A stretch of 64,000 nucleotides of DNA from Clostridium facile (GTDB taxonomy: Bacteria > Bacillota > Clostridia > Oscillospirales > Ruminococcaceae). Positions 53,391-62,776 of this stretch are shown here, one piece after another. The stretch lies in assembly GCF_014297275.1 (NCBI RefSeq), contig NZ_JACOQK010000001.1:1240001-1304000 (forward strand), read 5' to 3'. The notes under the pieces are model-generated. The model had not been told where the DNA came from, did not search any database, and was given only the letters and a program-made list of their open reading frames with translations. Both the position numbers and the translations under genes were made by a program. Each line of letters begins with the position of its first letter. The first letter of the stretch is position 1.

Positions 53391-56300
53391 TTCTTCTATT
53401 TCTACACAGGCATATGGTCTTACACTAACAATGCCTTCATTTCCTAATAAGCCAGATATTTTTTCTGCTTTGTTATTCACTGTATTGTATAATGTAGATG
53501 CTACTTCTATTTCAATTGTATTTTCTCCAGATTTTACATATGGTCCAATATCTACTACAGTATCCAACTGATTCGGGAATGGAACTTCTGTTCCATTTAC
53601 TGTTATAGTAAAGCTATCCTCTACATCGCCTAAATCTATGGTAGCACCATATCCTTCTGCCCAGCCTTTTTCTAGGTTGAATGTTGCCATATAGGTTCCA
53701 ACTCCAGAAGCTGTTTCAATTCCTTTGATTTCGCTCCAGGATTTTAACTGGTCTAATTGAATGATTTCTGATTCTTTCCATACCGAATCATAATAGGAGG
53801 TACTTCCATTTTCCGGTGCTGTTATATAATTGACTTTTAGGTTCCAGTTTTCAATTGGTAAACTACCTTGTACTTCTGGGGTATTTATTATAACGGTTCC
53901 ATTGTTTAATTGGAATTGATATTCTCCTGGCTCTGTGGATTTGAATACCAGATTTCCGTCTACATATTCCAGATTTCCAGACTGGGTTTGTGAAGATTCC
54001 ACATAGGTATCCATTGGCTGGATTCCATTTTGAATTGCGGTTTGGTCGTCTAAAATAGCAATCATCAATTCCTCGTCACCTTTAAAATCTAAAGTGAGAT
54101 TTACTTTGCCATTTTCTAATTTATATTCTGCAATCGGGATGATTTCACCTGTCCAGGCGTTGAGCAAATATGGTTTTCCTTCTCCTTCCAAAGTAAGGTT
54201 TACCGTCTTATCTTTAAAATATTTTTCTTTATCAATTCCAGGATAGGAAGCATCTGCTGAGGTATCCTGAGAAGCACCTTGGTCATAAGGAACTTTATTG
54301 TAATTATAGAGGTAGTAATAATCTATATTTTCATCCGTTGTGTGCATAGACAATACATCGGCTGGAGTTTCATAATCCGCATCTGGCTGAACTCCTAACT
54401 GTTCTAATGCCTGTGGTACCTGGTCATAGTTGTCCACATGAATGACATTTTTATGATTTAATATTTGTTGTATTATCTGTTGCAGCTTTTCGTCGCTATT
54501 TCCAGATAGCACATCCTCATAATACATTTCCTGGGATGGAGTCTCCCCTACAAATACTAGTTTGAATCCCTGTTCTACCATAGAAAGCAATTTTTCCGCT
54601 GTTTCTTCCGGCATCCCTTTCTGGTTATGGATGACCATTGCTTTATAAGCTGGACCTTCTTCATCCAGATATCCATTGGTGATCATAGCGTTTTCCAAAT
54701 CCAACAAAGTAGGAGAAACAAATTCATAGCTATATCCATAACTGTTTAGTATGCCATCATCTGGATAAATATAGCTGCCATCTCCTCCAACGCCATCGTT
54801 TAAATATTCATTGCGGTAAACAGCTACATCCATTTTTGCAGTTTTTTGTAAAATATAATTATGACGTCCCATATAGTCAACATAATAAGAAGATTGTTCT
54901 GAGGACGTAACACAGTTCCAAACATTTGATACAACACCACCAAACAAAGCAAATGCTGGCCATTTTTTACCTGGAACATTTCCATTTTGATTCCCTGTTC
55001 CATGATATCCTCCAGAATATCCTGCTCCATGTAATGTTTGCATATTAACACCACCAGCCCAACTGCGTTTGAGCCACCACATCAAATCTTCCCAAGTTTG
55101 ACCATAACAGTTTCCACCTTCTGCTGCACCCTCAAAAGAATACTGTGGTTTATCTCCCATGTGAACTGCCCCTGACATAGCACGCAAATTATCAATTGAT
55201 TTTCTTCCAAGGGCCTCTCCCTCTGGAATTCCGGTATATAATGCGGCAGATTCCACTTCAAATGGTTTATTATATCCCACCTGATAACGCAAGTTTAAGC
55301 CATATTTTTCTGCCATCTGCTGCATTGGTTTTAAATGGTACTCATTATAGCAATAGGAAACCACTTCTAAATAATCGTTTTTTACTTGCTCTGTTAATTT
55401 ATTATCACTAAATTGGTAACCCGCAATATTAGTTGTTGGGTATGTTCCCGTTTGTCCAATTACAGGTAGATATGGAGTAATATCATATCCTTTTTGTTGA
55501 TAGAAAATATCCTCAAATCCTCTTGTCCACTCCATCGCTACATTATATTCTAGAGAATCACAGAAAATAGAATCTACTACATCCAAATAGTCTTTGATTT
55601 CTGGAATCAGATTGTTTTCCCAAAAATCAATTGCTGCCTGTGCTCCTGCTAATCCAATATGATCAATGACATAATAACCGGAAGTTTTTTGTGTAGCAGG
55701 CTGTTCAAAAAAGCTGAACAACACCCAATCTCCGTCATTTGGAGCGGTAAAGGTGATAGTACTGTTCGCCTGATTTTCTTGGTCCAGTACAACCTGGTCA
55801 GTTAAATCTATCCTACTGTTAAAATCAATTGTTTTATCCGCTGTTTTTCGGTAAGCCAATACAGCGTTTAATTTGGTTGTGCCCTCTTGCCGGATGGTAG
55901 TCCGTTCTGGAACAATTCCTTGATAAGTCGTTCCTCCTTCAATATCTATAGTGCCATAAGTCATCTCATATAACGCCGCTTCATCATCGGCGCTAAAGAT
56001 ATTTGGCATTGCAATTGGCCATGCTGGTCCATTGGTAAAATCGACCGTAATGCCATATTCTTTTGCTGCTTGTAAAACAGTTTTCATCTTATGGTTCCAA
56101 TTATCTGTGCCCCAACTATTCTCTTCACCTATATTTCCAAAAACCGTAATAGCTACTACTTCAATCTCACCATATCCCATATCTGCAATATTTTTGATAT
56201 CTTTCTTTATATCACTATCATCCATAGCAGCTTGTGGAACCCAATAACGGATTCTGGATTTTGCTTCTTTTGGAACATTTTTAAATTCATTTGATAATGT

Positions 56301-56417
56301 ATTGGTTCCACTTGAATCTGTTTGCGCCAATGCAGTCATAGAATATGATCCTGCACTGACAGCTATGAGGGCGGCTAACATACAAGCAACCACCTTATGT
56401 TTTCTAGTTTGTTTCAT
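52593..56417 (-). CDS. GH106-like alpha-L-rhamnosidase (second), secreted, with FIVAR repeats and wall-anchor tail
   Basis: 1274 aa. Signal peptide MKQTRKHKVVACMLAALIAV...ALA (1-32). Catalytic region (about 45-800) with SRIRYWVPQAAMDDSDIKKDIKNIADMGYGEIEVV, VDSIFCDSLEYNVAMEWTRGFEDIFYQQKGYDITPYLPV and SFEGAAEGGNCYGQTWEDLMWWLKRSWAGGVNMQTLHG, which align in order with the 1349-aa enzyme. A galactose-binding-like beta domain (about 850-1050) follows, then FIVAR-type repeats (about 1060-1210) and the tail ANAAKTGDVVPIVG plus RKKR. Flanked by AraC genes on both sides. Substrate not determinable, but divergence from the 1349-aa enzyme suggests a different linkage. Confidence 0.84.
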   Translation of the reverse strand: MKQTRKHKVVACMLAALIAVSAGSYSMTALAQTDSSGTNTLSNEFKNVPKEAKSRIRYWVPQAAMDDSDIKKDIKNIADMGYGEIEVVAITVFGNIGEENSWGTDNWNHKMKTVLQAAKEYGITVDFTNGPAWPIAMPNIFSADDEAALYEMTYGTIDIEGGTTYQGIVPERTTIRQEGTTKLNAVLAYRKTADKTIDFNSRIDLTDQVVLDQENQANSTITFTAPNDGDWVLFSFFEQPATQKTSGYYVIDHIGLAGAQAAIDFWENNLIPEIKDYLDVVDSIFCDSLEYNVAMEWTRGFEDIFYQQKGYDITPYLPVIGQTGTYPTTNIAGYQFSDNKLTEQVKNDYLEVVSYCYNEYHLKPMQQMAEKYGLNLRYQVGYNKPFEVESAALYTGIPEGEALGRKSIDNLRAMSGAVHMGDKPQYSFEGAAEGGNCYGQTWEDLMWWLKRSWAGGVNMQTLHGAGYSGGYHGTGNQNGNVPGKKWPAFALFGGVVSNVWNCVTSSEQSSYYVDYMGRHNYILQKTAKMDVAVYRNEYLNDGVGGDGSYIYPDDGILNSYGYSYEFVSPTLLDLENAMITNGYLDEEGPAYKAMVIHNQKGMPEETAEKLLSMVEQGFKLVFVGETPSQEMYYEDVLSGNSDEKLQQIIQQILNHKNVIHVDNYDQVPQALEQLGVQPDADYETPADVLSMHTTDENIDYYYLYNYNKVPYDQGASQDTSADASYPGIDKEKYFKDKTVNLTLEGEGKPYLLNAWTGEIIPIAEYKLENGKVNLTLDFKGDEELMIAILDDQTAIQNGIQPMDTYVESSQTQSGNLEYVDGNLVFKSTEPGEYQFQLNNGTVIINTPEVQGSLPIENWNLKVNYITAPENGSTSYYDSVWKESEIIQLDQLKSWSEIKGIETASGVGTYMATFNLEKGWAEGYGATIDLGDVEDSFTITVNGTEVPFPNQLDTVVDIGPYVKSGENTIEIEVASTLYNTVNNKAEKISGLLGNEGIVSVRPYACVEIEETADKGILNSVIAYAENAKSSGEYDNAIESVQKSFDAALINAKAIAENNGATQAEVDVAWQTLLNEIHKLGFIAGDKTELASLIAAAEEINGELDRYVEAGKAEFTATLETAQTVYKNGDAMQAEINEVADDLLNAMLNLRFKADKSILEEVIVEANKIDASAYTTESYAALTGAVNEAKVVLGNENASQKEVDAAVTNIQSAMDSLVAVEGIKEIPSTEENTTQTGQEMTTTKANAAKTGDVVPIVGLTTIILAGTALLFARKKR

Positions 56418-56592
56418 TTTATTTCCTCCTTGAATTTAAATGATATCTAAAGTATAAAAAATTTTTTTCTTTTATGGTAGATAAATTTTTGTCTGGTTAT
56501 ATATACTTTTTTGCTTCTTGTTGTTATAATATAAAATAAAACATAAATAAAATTAGTTTATTTCAACAAATTTTGATTTAGAAGGAATTATT
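56418..56592. promoter_or_regulatory. Divergent promoter region, 1274-aa glycosidase and second AraC
   Basis: 175 nt shared by both genes; AT-rich, with an AAGGAGG ribosome binding site for the left gene and AGAAGGAA for the right. No operator identified with confidence. Confidence 0.5.
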
Positions 56593-57630
56593 ATGAAACA
56601 ATATCATCAGATCATACAGCAATTTATGGAGCAGTTTATAAAGTCTATTCACAACCAAAAACATTTTAAAAATTTGAATTTATCCCTACCAGTTTTAAAA
56701 AATAGACAAAATCTAAAATATGTAGTATATCAGGAAAAAATACTGTTCTCTAACCATAATAATTTCAATCAGAATATTAAAATAATGCCTGATTTTTATC
56801 GAGCACAAAAATTTTCTTCTAATGGAAATTTACTGTACCATTGCCATGAATATTTTGAGTTAATCTATGTATATCAAGGAAGCTGCCAATGTTTTTTAGA
56901 TGGGGTAGAACATACCTTTTATCAAAACCAACTATGCATGATGAATACAAATACTTTGCATACTATGTATGTTTATCCTAATTCTAGTATCCTAAATATT
57001 TTGATAAGCACAAAATTATTTGATGAAGTTTTTGTTCAACTAATGAGTGAAAACGACAGTTTTTTAGGATTTTTCTTAGATTCTATCTATAACCGAAAAA
57101 ACAAATCCAAATTTTACATTTTTGATATTTTAACCGATACAGATTGTGAATTTTATTTAAGAAAACTGATTGTGGAATGTGTCCAAAACCCGGTTAAAAA
57201 ACAACAGGTAAAAAAAGCGAATTTCATCTGTTTACTATATGAGCTGGCGGAACAATACCAAGATTTTCTTACACAAACGTCACCTGATAAAAATTTAGAA
57301 TTTTCTAGTTTGATAGAGTATATTTCACAACATTATAAAACTGTAACTTTACAAGATATGTCAGATCATTTCCATTATACGACAACATCTATGAGTAAAT
57401 ATATTAAAAAACAGACTGGACGGACTTTTTCAGATATTTTACGGAGTATCCGATTGAAAAATTCCTACTATCTACTATCCTATACGAATCTTTCGATTGA
57501 GGAAATTGCAGATAAACTAGGCTACCATGAACGAAGCTATTTTGAAAAAATTTTTAAACAATATTGCGGCATTACCCCTGCAGAATATCGAAAGAAACAT
57601 ACTACGTTAAAAAAATTTAATACCATATAA
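56593..57630 (+). CDS. AraC-family regulator (second)
   Basis: 345 aa. Cupin-type sensor with LLYHCHEYFELIYVYQGSCQCFLDGVEHTFYQNQLCMMNTNTLHTMYVYP (about 78-130) and C-terminal AraC domain with VTLQDMSDHFHYTTTSMSKYIKKQTGRTFSDILRSIRL and LSIEEIADKLGYHERSYFEKIFKQYCGITPAEYRKKH. It resembles the regulator at 51390 in order and motifs, so the two are probably ancient duplicates that serve different neighbouring enzymes. Confidence 0.92.
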   Translation: MKQYHQIIQQFMEQFIKSIHNQKHFKNLNLSLPVLKNRQNLKYVVYQEKILFSNHNNFNQNIKIMPDFYRAQKFSSNGNLLYHCHEYFELIYVYQGSCQCFLDGVEHTFYQNQLCMMNTNTLHTMYVYPNSSILNILISTKLFDEVFVQLMSENDSFLGFFLDSIYNRKNKSKFYIFDILTDTDCEFYLRKLIVECVQNPVKKQQVKKANFICLLYELAEQYQDFLTQTSPDKNLEFSSLIEYISQHYKTVTLQDMSDHFHYTTTSMSKYIKKQTGRTFSDILRSIRLKNSYYLLSYTNLSIEEIADKLGYHERSYFEKIFKQYCGITPAEYRKKHTTLKKFNTI

Positions 57631-57673
57631 TCTTCAGCTATATTTTTCTCTATTTAATTGTAACAATTATAAT

Positions 57674-57729
57674 CTCTCATATAAAAAAACACCAGCCTTT
57701 CTAATAGAAAAGCTGGTGTTTTTTATATG
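57674..57729. terminator. Long bidirectional terminator
   Basis: Near-perfect inverted repeat: CTCATATAAAAAA and ACACCAGC pair with GCTGGTGT and TTTTTTATATGAG around a short loop. It separates the convergent AraC and chimeric GH78 genes. Confidence 0.88.
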
Positions 57730-57753
57730 AGAGAAAAAGAAATTTACAATTGA

Positions 57754-58560
57754 TTATTTTTTCTTACGGGTGATCCACAGTGCTATGCCTGCCAGACTGA
57801 TCGCTGCCAATCCTGCAATTGGTGCGAAGTCGCCTGTTTTCGCCGCGTTTGCTTTTGGGGTGGTTGATTTCTGTCCAGTTTGAGTAGCTGTATCATCAGT
57901 GGACGGTGTTGTTTCTTCTGAAACACTTCCATCTACTGCTACTAACTGATCCATTGCAGCTTGTACGTTTGTTACTGCTGCCTCTACTTCTTCCTGGCTT
58001 GCGTTTTCATTTTTCATGATCGCATTTGCTTCTGCTACCGCCGCTGTCAGTGCCGCATAGCTCTCCGCTGTATATGCGTTCGTATCCACTTTGCCTGCTT
58101 CCGCAAGAACATCTTCTAAAACAGACTTATCCGCTTTGAATCTCAGGTTCAGCATTGCATTTAACAGGTTATCTGCTGCTTCATTTACTTCTGCTTGCAT
58201 AGCGTCGCCATCTTCATATACTGCTACTGCTGCTTCCAAGGCTATAGTAAATTCTACTTTTCCTGCTTCTACATATTTACTCAGGTCAATTTTTTCCGCT
58301 GCTTCAATTAAACTAGCTAAGCTGTCTTTATCACCAGCTACAAATCCTAATTTGTGGATTTCATTCAGCAGTGTTTTCCATGCTTGATCAATTTCTTCTT
58401 GACTTGCATTTTCATTTTCCGCTACTGTTTTCGCATTTTCCAGTGCTGTATCAAAGGATTTCTGTACACTTTCAATGGCATTGTCATATTCTCCGCTTGC
58501 TTTGGCCTTCTCTGCGTATTCAATGATAGAATCCAGAATATCCTTATTGGTTTCAGAAGC
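57754..58560 (-). repeat. FIVAR/wall-anchor cassette, copy C
   Basis: 3' end of the chimera gene. Mosaic: its anchor end matches copy A almost exactly, while its FIVAR repeats match copy B better. This points to recombination between cassettes. Confidence 0.75.
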
Positions 58561-61329
58561 CGTAAAGATATAACTTCCTGCTTCAGAAATTTCATAAACA
58601 GCATAAGTTTTCTGATAAGCTTCTTCGATTCCTTTGAATACTGCGTTACTCGCTGTTACAACCTGCTGACCGTCTTCTACTGGGACCCAAATTTCTGCGT
58701 TGTTTCCCGGGGAAACCACTGTCATGTCCAAAGTAGTATCTGTCTTATTGATAGTTACATCAATATTACCGATTTCAGATGGTACACGGGTATCAATGGA
58801 ATGGTAGTTGCCCATTTGAGGGATTACATGCCAAGCTACATATCCTGGTTCAGTTGGTTCAATACCGGCTGCATAACGGGACATAGCGATCATACCGCCT
58901 CCAGACCATCCATGACCTACGGAACCATTGGTTCTATAATCCCAATGTTCTGGCATGGCGGAAATTTCTTTTTCGTTGACCATATCCATATGACGTTTTG
59001 CAGAACGCTGCATAGCGTCTTCAGCATAACCCATTTTATAAAGTGCTTCAATTACGTATTTTTCCATATAAATGCTTGCGTTTTCATAGGCTGGAGAATT
59101 CTCTGTGCCCATAAATACATTCCGCATGGCTGGATATTTTTCTTCCGGAATTAATCCGCAAATAACACCAAGTGCATTCATTCTATCATCTACAACATGG
59201 GAACCATTTTCCAAAGGGGTAGCGTTTGTCCAGGAAGATTCACTCCAAGGCACTGCATATGCCTGTAAATCCTCATTCCAGAATTTATAGAAATTATCTT
59301 CTATACTCTTCATGCGGCTATCCAACCAATCTTTTTGTTCCTGGGTTGCTCCAGAACCTTCTGCGTCTGCCAATTGGCGGACAGCTTTCGCAGAAGTGTA
59401 CCACCAAACATTGTGAGTTAACAAGGTATCCTGGTTATTACCCCAGTCAAGCCATGTGGCACCCCAGCCGCCCATATTTTTGGTACGGATTTTTACAAGA
59501 CCTGCATATTCACCTTCTGTTTCCATGTCGTGCATGGTAAGGATATTAAATAATCTTTGATAAGTATAGCCAGGAACTTCCTGATCTCCTGTAAATAAAT
59601 AATAGTTATAAGCAGCGTGTGCTGTTGCTAAAGACTGTACAATAATTTCCTGGGTTTGTCTTCCTGGTCGGACGTTACTTGTGAAATAATCAGTTTCTCT
59701 GCCATCTGTACCAGGTTTGGAGAATTGATAATCCACAATATTATAAAGAGCTTTTTTGCTTAGATCGTTTAATTCTGGTCCTATAGAATAGAAACCTTCT
59801 TCCATCTCGTTTACAGCATCTCCAATATATTGTGCTCGTTCCTGAGCGGCACAGTCCATATACTGGTCACGGATGGTTTCATATACGGTTCGTACAGATT
59901 TTTTCCAGAGTTCATCGTAGAAGTTATTATCTGTGTTTGCTTCATCTTCGGACCAAGTATGACCACCAGTAAATTGTGATACGGAAGAATCATTTTCATC
60001 GATAACACTGTCAAAGTAACCGATAAAATCAGTATCTTGACCAACTTCCGCACCAGTTGTTACATCATAGCCTGTTTCCCGGTATCCTGCTGCGATAATT
60101 TCTACACCAAATGGAACTTTAAAGAAAAGCTGATCGCCGTTGATCCAGCCTTTTGCTTCATATTCCTGCTCGCCGGCTTTTGTTACATATTCTGATCGTT
60201 GCCCACCAAAGTAATTGGTATTTGTCCACATTTCAATCAATTTACCTGCTTCGGTGTTTCCTCCAAGTTTAATATATGGAACAATCTGACCAGTATGCGG
60301 CAAAATAATTCGATATCTATTTTCGGTGTAAGTATTTACTCCGTATAAATAAGCAGGGTATTCTTTACTAGCTACGGATGGATAATATACATCATCTTTA
60401 ATGGTATACCCTCTACTGCTGGCGTTTGTAACAGTAGTATTGATGTTCTTGAGATCATCATTATCGCACAATATTCTATCGCCTGTTTGAACACAGAGAT
60501 TAGTAACCTCAGCTTTTGTAATTGGCAACAACATAGCATCATTAGTGTTTCCGGTAATTTTAAAGCCAAAAGTAGCATTTTCCATAGTAGCGTCGATTGT
60601 AGTAGTGGAGCCAATCATCTGTCCATCCAGATAATAGTTGATTTTATTTGCACTGATTACATCAATTTTAAAATTATGTGTGTCTTTATAGTTCTCAGTT
60701 GTAATCAGGTTAGATAAATCTACCTCTAAGATAGGAACGTTTGGTTCGCTGCCTTTTGTGACGGTCATTTTAGGAGCGTTTGTTCCATTTAGGAAAGAAC
60801 TAAAATCAATGAATGCCTGATAAAAATCAGTTTCTGCCGCACTGGTCGCACCAAAAACATAGTAAATGCCGTCATGGACGTTTCCATTTGTTTCCCGTGT
60901 CCCTTCCATTTTAAAGTCAGCACTGATAGAATACGCTTCGGTTCCAACTCTTCCAGCATCTGCCAGGGTTTTCATTTCAAACGCCGTATATACAGCAGAT
61001 CCTTTGAATACCGGCATGAAGTTTTCTTTGGTGTTATGAATGACCGACACTTTGGCATAGGAAAGAGACAGACGTCTTGTCATAGGAGCAATATCCACAT
61101 TGCCAAAATCGGAGGAAACGTAATTGCTGATATGACCTGTACCATCTGTAATATGGAAAATATCTTGAACAACGCCATATGTGATCGAATCGTCCGTTTT
61201 GTTATGTACAAGGACAATGTCGAACGGACTCAGAATTGTATCATCAGACAGCCAAAATTGGAACTCATCGCAGGATGAAGGATTCTTTTCTGTGGCAGAT
61301 ACCTTGCCAATCAGCTTTCTTGTACTCAT
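57754..61329 (-). CDS. Chimera: HerA HAS-barrel N-terminus fused in frame to GH78 rhamnosidase with FIVAR and wall-anchor tail
   Basis: 1191 aa. Residues 1-116 are the HerA N-terminal domain: MSTRKLIGKVSATEKNPSS, SPFDIVLVHNK, YGVVQDIFHITDGTGHISNY, VSSDFGNVDIAPMTRRLSLSYAKVSVIHNT and FMPVFKGSAVYTA. From FEMKTLADAGRV (117 on) it becomes a GH78 protein: LamG-like part (about 130-285), six-hairpin catalytic domain with DCAAQERAQYIGDA (492-505), C-terminal beta-sandwich, FIVAR repeats (about 890-1130) and tail ANAAKTGDFAPIAG...RKKK. There is no signal peptide, no Walker motif and no HerA ATPase core. The start has a GAGGAG ribosome binding site and lies 17 nt after the nurA-like gene. Confidence 0.9.
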   Translation of the reverse strand: MSTRKLIGKVSATEKNPSSCDEFQFWLSDDTILSPFDIVLVHNKTDDSITYGVVQDIFHITDGTGHISNYVSSDFGNVDIAPMTRRLSLSYAKVSVIHNTKENFMPVFKGSAVYTAFEMKTLADAGRVGTEAYSISADFKMEGTRETNGNVHDGIYYVFGATSAAETDFYQAFIDFSSFLNGTNAPKMTVTKGSEPNVPILEVDLSNLITTENYKDTHNFKIDVISANKINYYLDGQMIGSTTTIDATMENATFGFKITGNTNDAMLLPITKAEVTNLCVQTGDRILCDNDDLKNINTTVTNASSRGYTIKDDVYYPSVASKEYPAYLYGVNTYTENRYRIILPHTGQIVPYIKLGGNTEAGKLIEMWTNTNYFGGQRSEYVTKAGEQEYEAKGWINGDQLFFKVPFGVEIIAAGYRETGYDVTTGAEVGQDTDFIGYFDSVIDENDSSVSQFTGGHTWSEDEANTDNNFYDELWKKSVRTVYETIRDQYMDCAAQERAQYIGDAVNEMEEGFYSIGPELNDLSKKALYNIVDYQFSKPGTDGRETDYFTSNVRPGRQTQEIIVQSLATAHAAYNYYLFTGDQEVPGYTYQRLFNILTMHDMETEGEYAGLVKIRTKNMGGWGATWLDWGNNQDTLLTHNVWWYTSAKAVRQLADAEGSGATQEQKDWLDSRMKSIEDNFYKFWNEDLQAYAVPWSESSWTNATPLENGSHVVDDRMNALGVICGLIPEEKYPAMRNVFMGTENSPAYENASIYMEKYVIEALYKMGYAEDAMQRSAKRHMDMVNEKEISAMPEHWDYRTNGSVGHGWSGGGMIAMSRYAAGIEPTEPGYVAWHVIPQMGNYHSIDTRVPSEIGNIDVTINKTDTTLDMTVVSPGNNAEIWVPVEDGQQVVTASNAVFKGIEEAYQKTYAVYEISEAGSYIFTASETNKDILDSIIEYAEKAKASGEYDNAIESVQKSFDTALENAKTVAENENASQEEIDQAWKTLLNEIHKLGFVAGDKDSLASLIEAAEKIDLSKYVEAGKVEFTIALEAAVAVYEDGDAMQAEVNEAADNLLNAMLNLRFKADKSVLEDVLAEAGKVDTNAYTAESYAALTAAVAEANAIMKNENASQEEVEAAVTNVQAAMDQLVAVDGSVSEETTPSTDDTATQTGQKSTTPKANAAKTGDFAPIAGLAAISLAGIALWITRKKK

Positions 61330-61346
61330 TTTTCTATCTCCTCTTA

Positions 61347-62465
61347 TTATCGAAAATCTCGTTTAAAATTATTGATAAACACCAGGTCGCTTTCAAATGT
61401 GGACTTGATAAGTGTTTCTGTCAGATATACCGGGTATAGATGACTTGCCCACCGTTCATCGCGCCCATAACAAGTTGGTGAACCTTCATTGAGCAATGAT
61501 AAAGAAATTGTATCGACAACATCTGTTGGAATTCCACTGTCGTAATAATCCTCTAACACCATTTTCTCAATTTTGATTATTCCTTCGAGAGGATTTGAAA
61601 CTTTGTTTTTGGGACGTATTCTTAGATACCATACCCCAAATCGCCTGCCACGGTCATTTTCTTTCAAAAACACCGGGGTACGTTCACCATATTCAAGTTT
61701 CAAAAGTTCTGCGCCTATTTGTGTTCCTCCGCGTTTGGATTTGCTGGATGTGGGGAGCATAGGATTGAAACTCTTTGAAACACCTATTACATTGTAAAAC
61801 AGATCAGCAAACTCGGTTTTTCCTGTGTCTTGACGGAGAAATTGAAGCGGTCCGTCTACCACTAGCATGCGGTCAGTGTCCAACACTCCAGATTTGACCA
61901 TATTTGACAGAATTTCTATTTCCATATCATGCATCATAGTGTTGGCTTTTGCGATTGCAGCATTAACAAGAATATTATGTTTTTCCGGCTCAAAGCGATA
62001 CTCGACCACTTCCAGAAACATTTCTTGTGCGACCTTTGTTCTGGTAATACGCTGTTGGATTTCTTTGAAATCTACCGTGTTGACTTTGTCGCTTAATAGT
62101 AAAAGATTCTTTCGCTGTATTGCCTGATGTGAGTGGAGCTTTTTCTCACTGCCTCTTTCAGTACAGCCAGCTCTGATTTGAGCAACGACTACTGGATAAA
62201 TTTTCTTGCCCTCAATCACAATATCGCCAATTTTATATGTCCGTCTAGAACCATCCATGAAGAATAAAAAATTAGAGAAAGTGCGATCTTCTACATAGAG
62301 GTCATATTTTCGTATTTTCTTTGACTTGTCCGTTTCAAACGGTTCTCCGATTACTTTGATTTCATCACCCTCGTCCTGATACGGTTCTTGATAATAATGA
62401 TCAAGACTTTCGTTTTGATACAGCGCAACGCCGCACTTGTCAAATATTTTATTCAATGTAGGCAT
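61347..62465 (-). CDS. nurA: NurA-type nuclease domain protein
   Basis: 372 aa. NurA is a Mn-dependent nuclease that works with the HerA translocase in archaeal DNA end resection and in bacterial HerA-based anti-phage systems. Family signatures: FFMDGSRRTYKIG (Asp71 of the DGSR motif), MLVVDGPLQFLR (Asp204), an N-terminal region with YDLYVEDRTFSNFL, and a C-terminal FGVWYLRIRP and ICYGRDERWASHLYPVYLTE-like block. It has its own GGAGG ribosome binding site and lies between the HTH gene and the truncated herA. The gene itself looks full length. Confidence 0.83.
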   Translation of the reverse strand: MPTLNKIFDKCGVALYQNESLDHYYQEPYQDEGDEIKVIGEPFETDKSKKIRKYDLYVEDRTFSNFLFFMDGSRRTYKIGDIVIEGKKIYPVVVAQIRAGCTERGSEKKLHSHQAIQRKNLLLLSDKVNTVDFKEIQQRITRTKVAQEMFLEVVEYRFEPEKHNILVNAAIAKANTMMHDMEIEILSNMVKSGVLDTDRMLVVDGPLQFLRQDTGKTEFADLFYNVIGVSKSFNPMLPTSSKSKRGGTQIGAELLKLEYGERTPVFLKENDRGRRFGVWYLRIRPKNKVSNPLEGIIKIEKMVLEDYYDSGIPTDVVDTISLSLLNEGSPTCYGRDERWASHLYPVYLTETLIKSTFESDLVFINNFKRDFR

Positions 62466-62545
62466 AATAAACCTCCATACAGCTATTATCGCAAATGACC
62501 TTTCCCGTATTGGAAGAACTTAACTCTCTGTGCCGACTTATCCCA

Positions 62546-62776
62546 TTATTGTAGGAGGTACTGGTATAAAAATGTGGCTTTCTTTTCGTTTTCAGTGGAA
62601 GTCTTGATATACCTTCCACTTTTAATTCGAGCATCTGCCGGTTTCGGCTCATCATCAGGGATTGCCCAAGTGCGTCCGATTTTTATCGCGCCCGGTATGC
62701 GATCTTCATTACATAAAATTTGTATGCGGCGCATAGTAATACCTCTTAAGGGTGTGGGAGTACTCCCCAGAGTCAT
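62546..62776 (-). CDS. Helix-turn-helix (MerR/excisionase-like) protein with atypical N-terminus
   Basis: 76 aa. GITMRRIQILCNEDRIPGAIKIGRTWAIPDDEPKPADARIKSGRYIK is the small HTH_17-type DNA-binding domain usually followed by NurA and HerA genes. The expected N-terminal helix (a VKEAAxKWG-type sequence) before GITMRR is missing. It is replaced by MTLGSTPTPLR, and no ribosome binding site precedes the ATG. This suggests that the right edge of the herA-nurA fragment cuts the gene. It may still express a shorter protein from the ATG of MRRIQ. Confidence in the domain is higher than in the start. Confidence 0.6.
   Translation of the reverse strand: MTLGSTPTPLRGITMRRIQILCNEDRIPGAIKIGRTWAIPDDEPKPADARIKSGRYIKTSTENEKKATFLYQYLLQ

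Noticed and set aside
58354..59154. Plus-strand open frame (266 codons) opposite the chimera gene
   Set aside because: Antisense shadow; no ribosome binding site, no domain.
62756..62767. Palindrome GGGAGTACTCCC as a transposon end
   Set aside because: No matching sequence was seen at the other edge near 60985, and no transposase gene is present.
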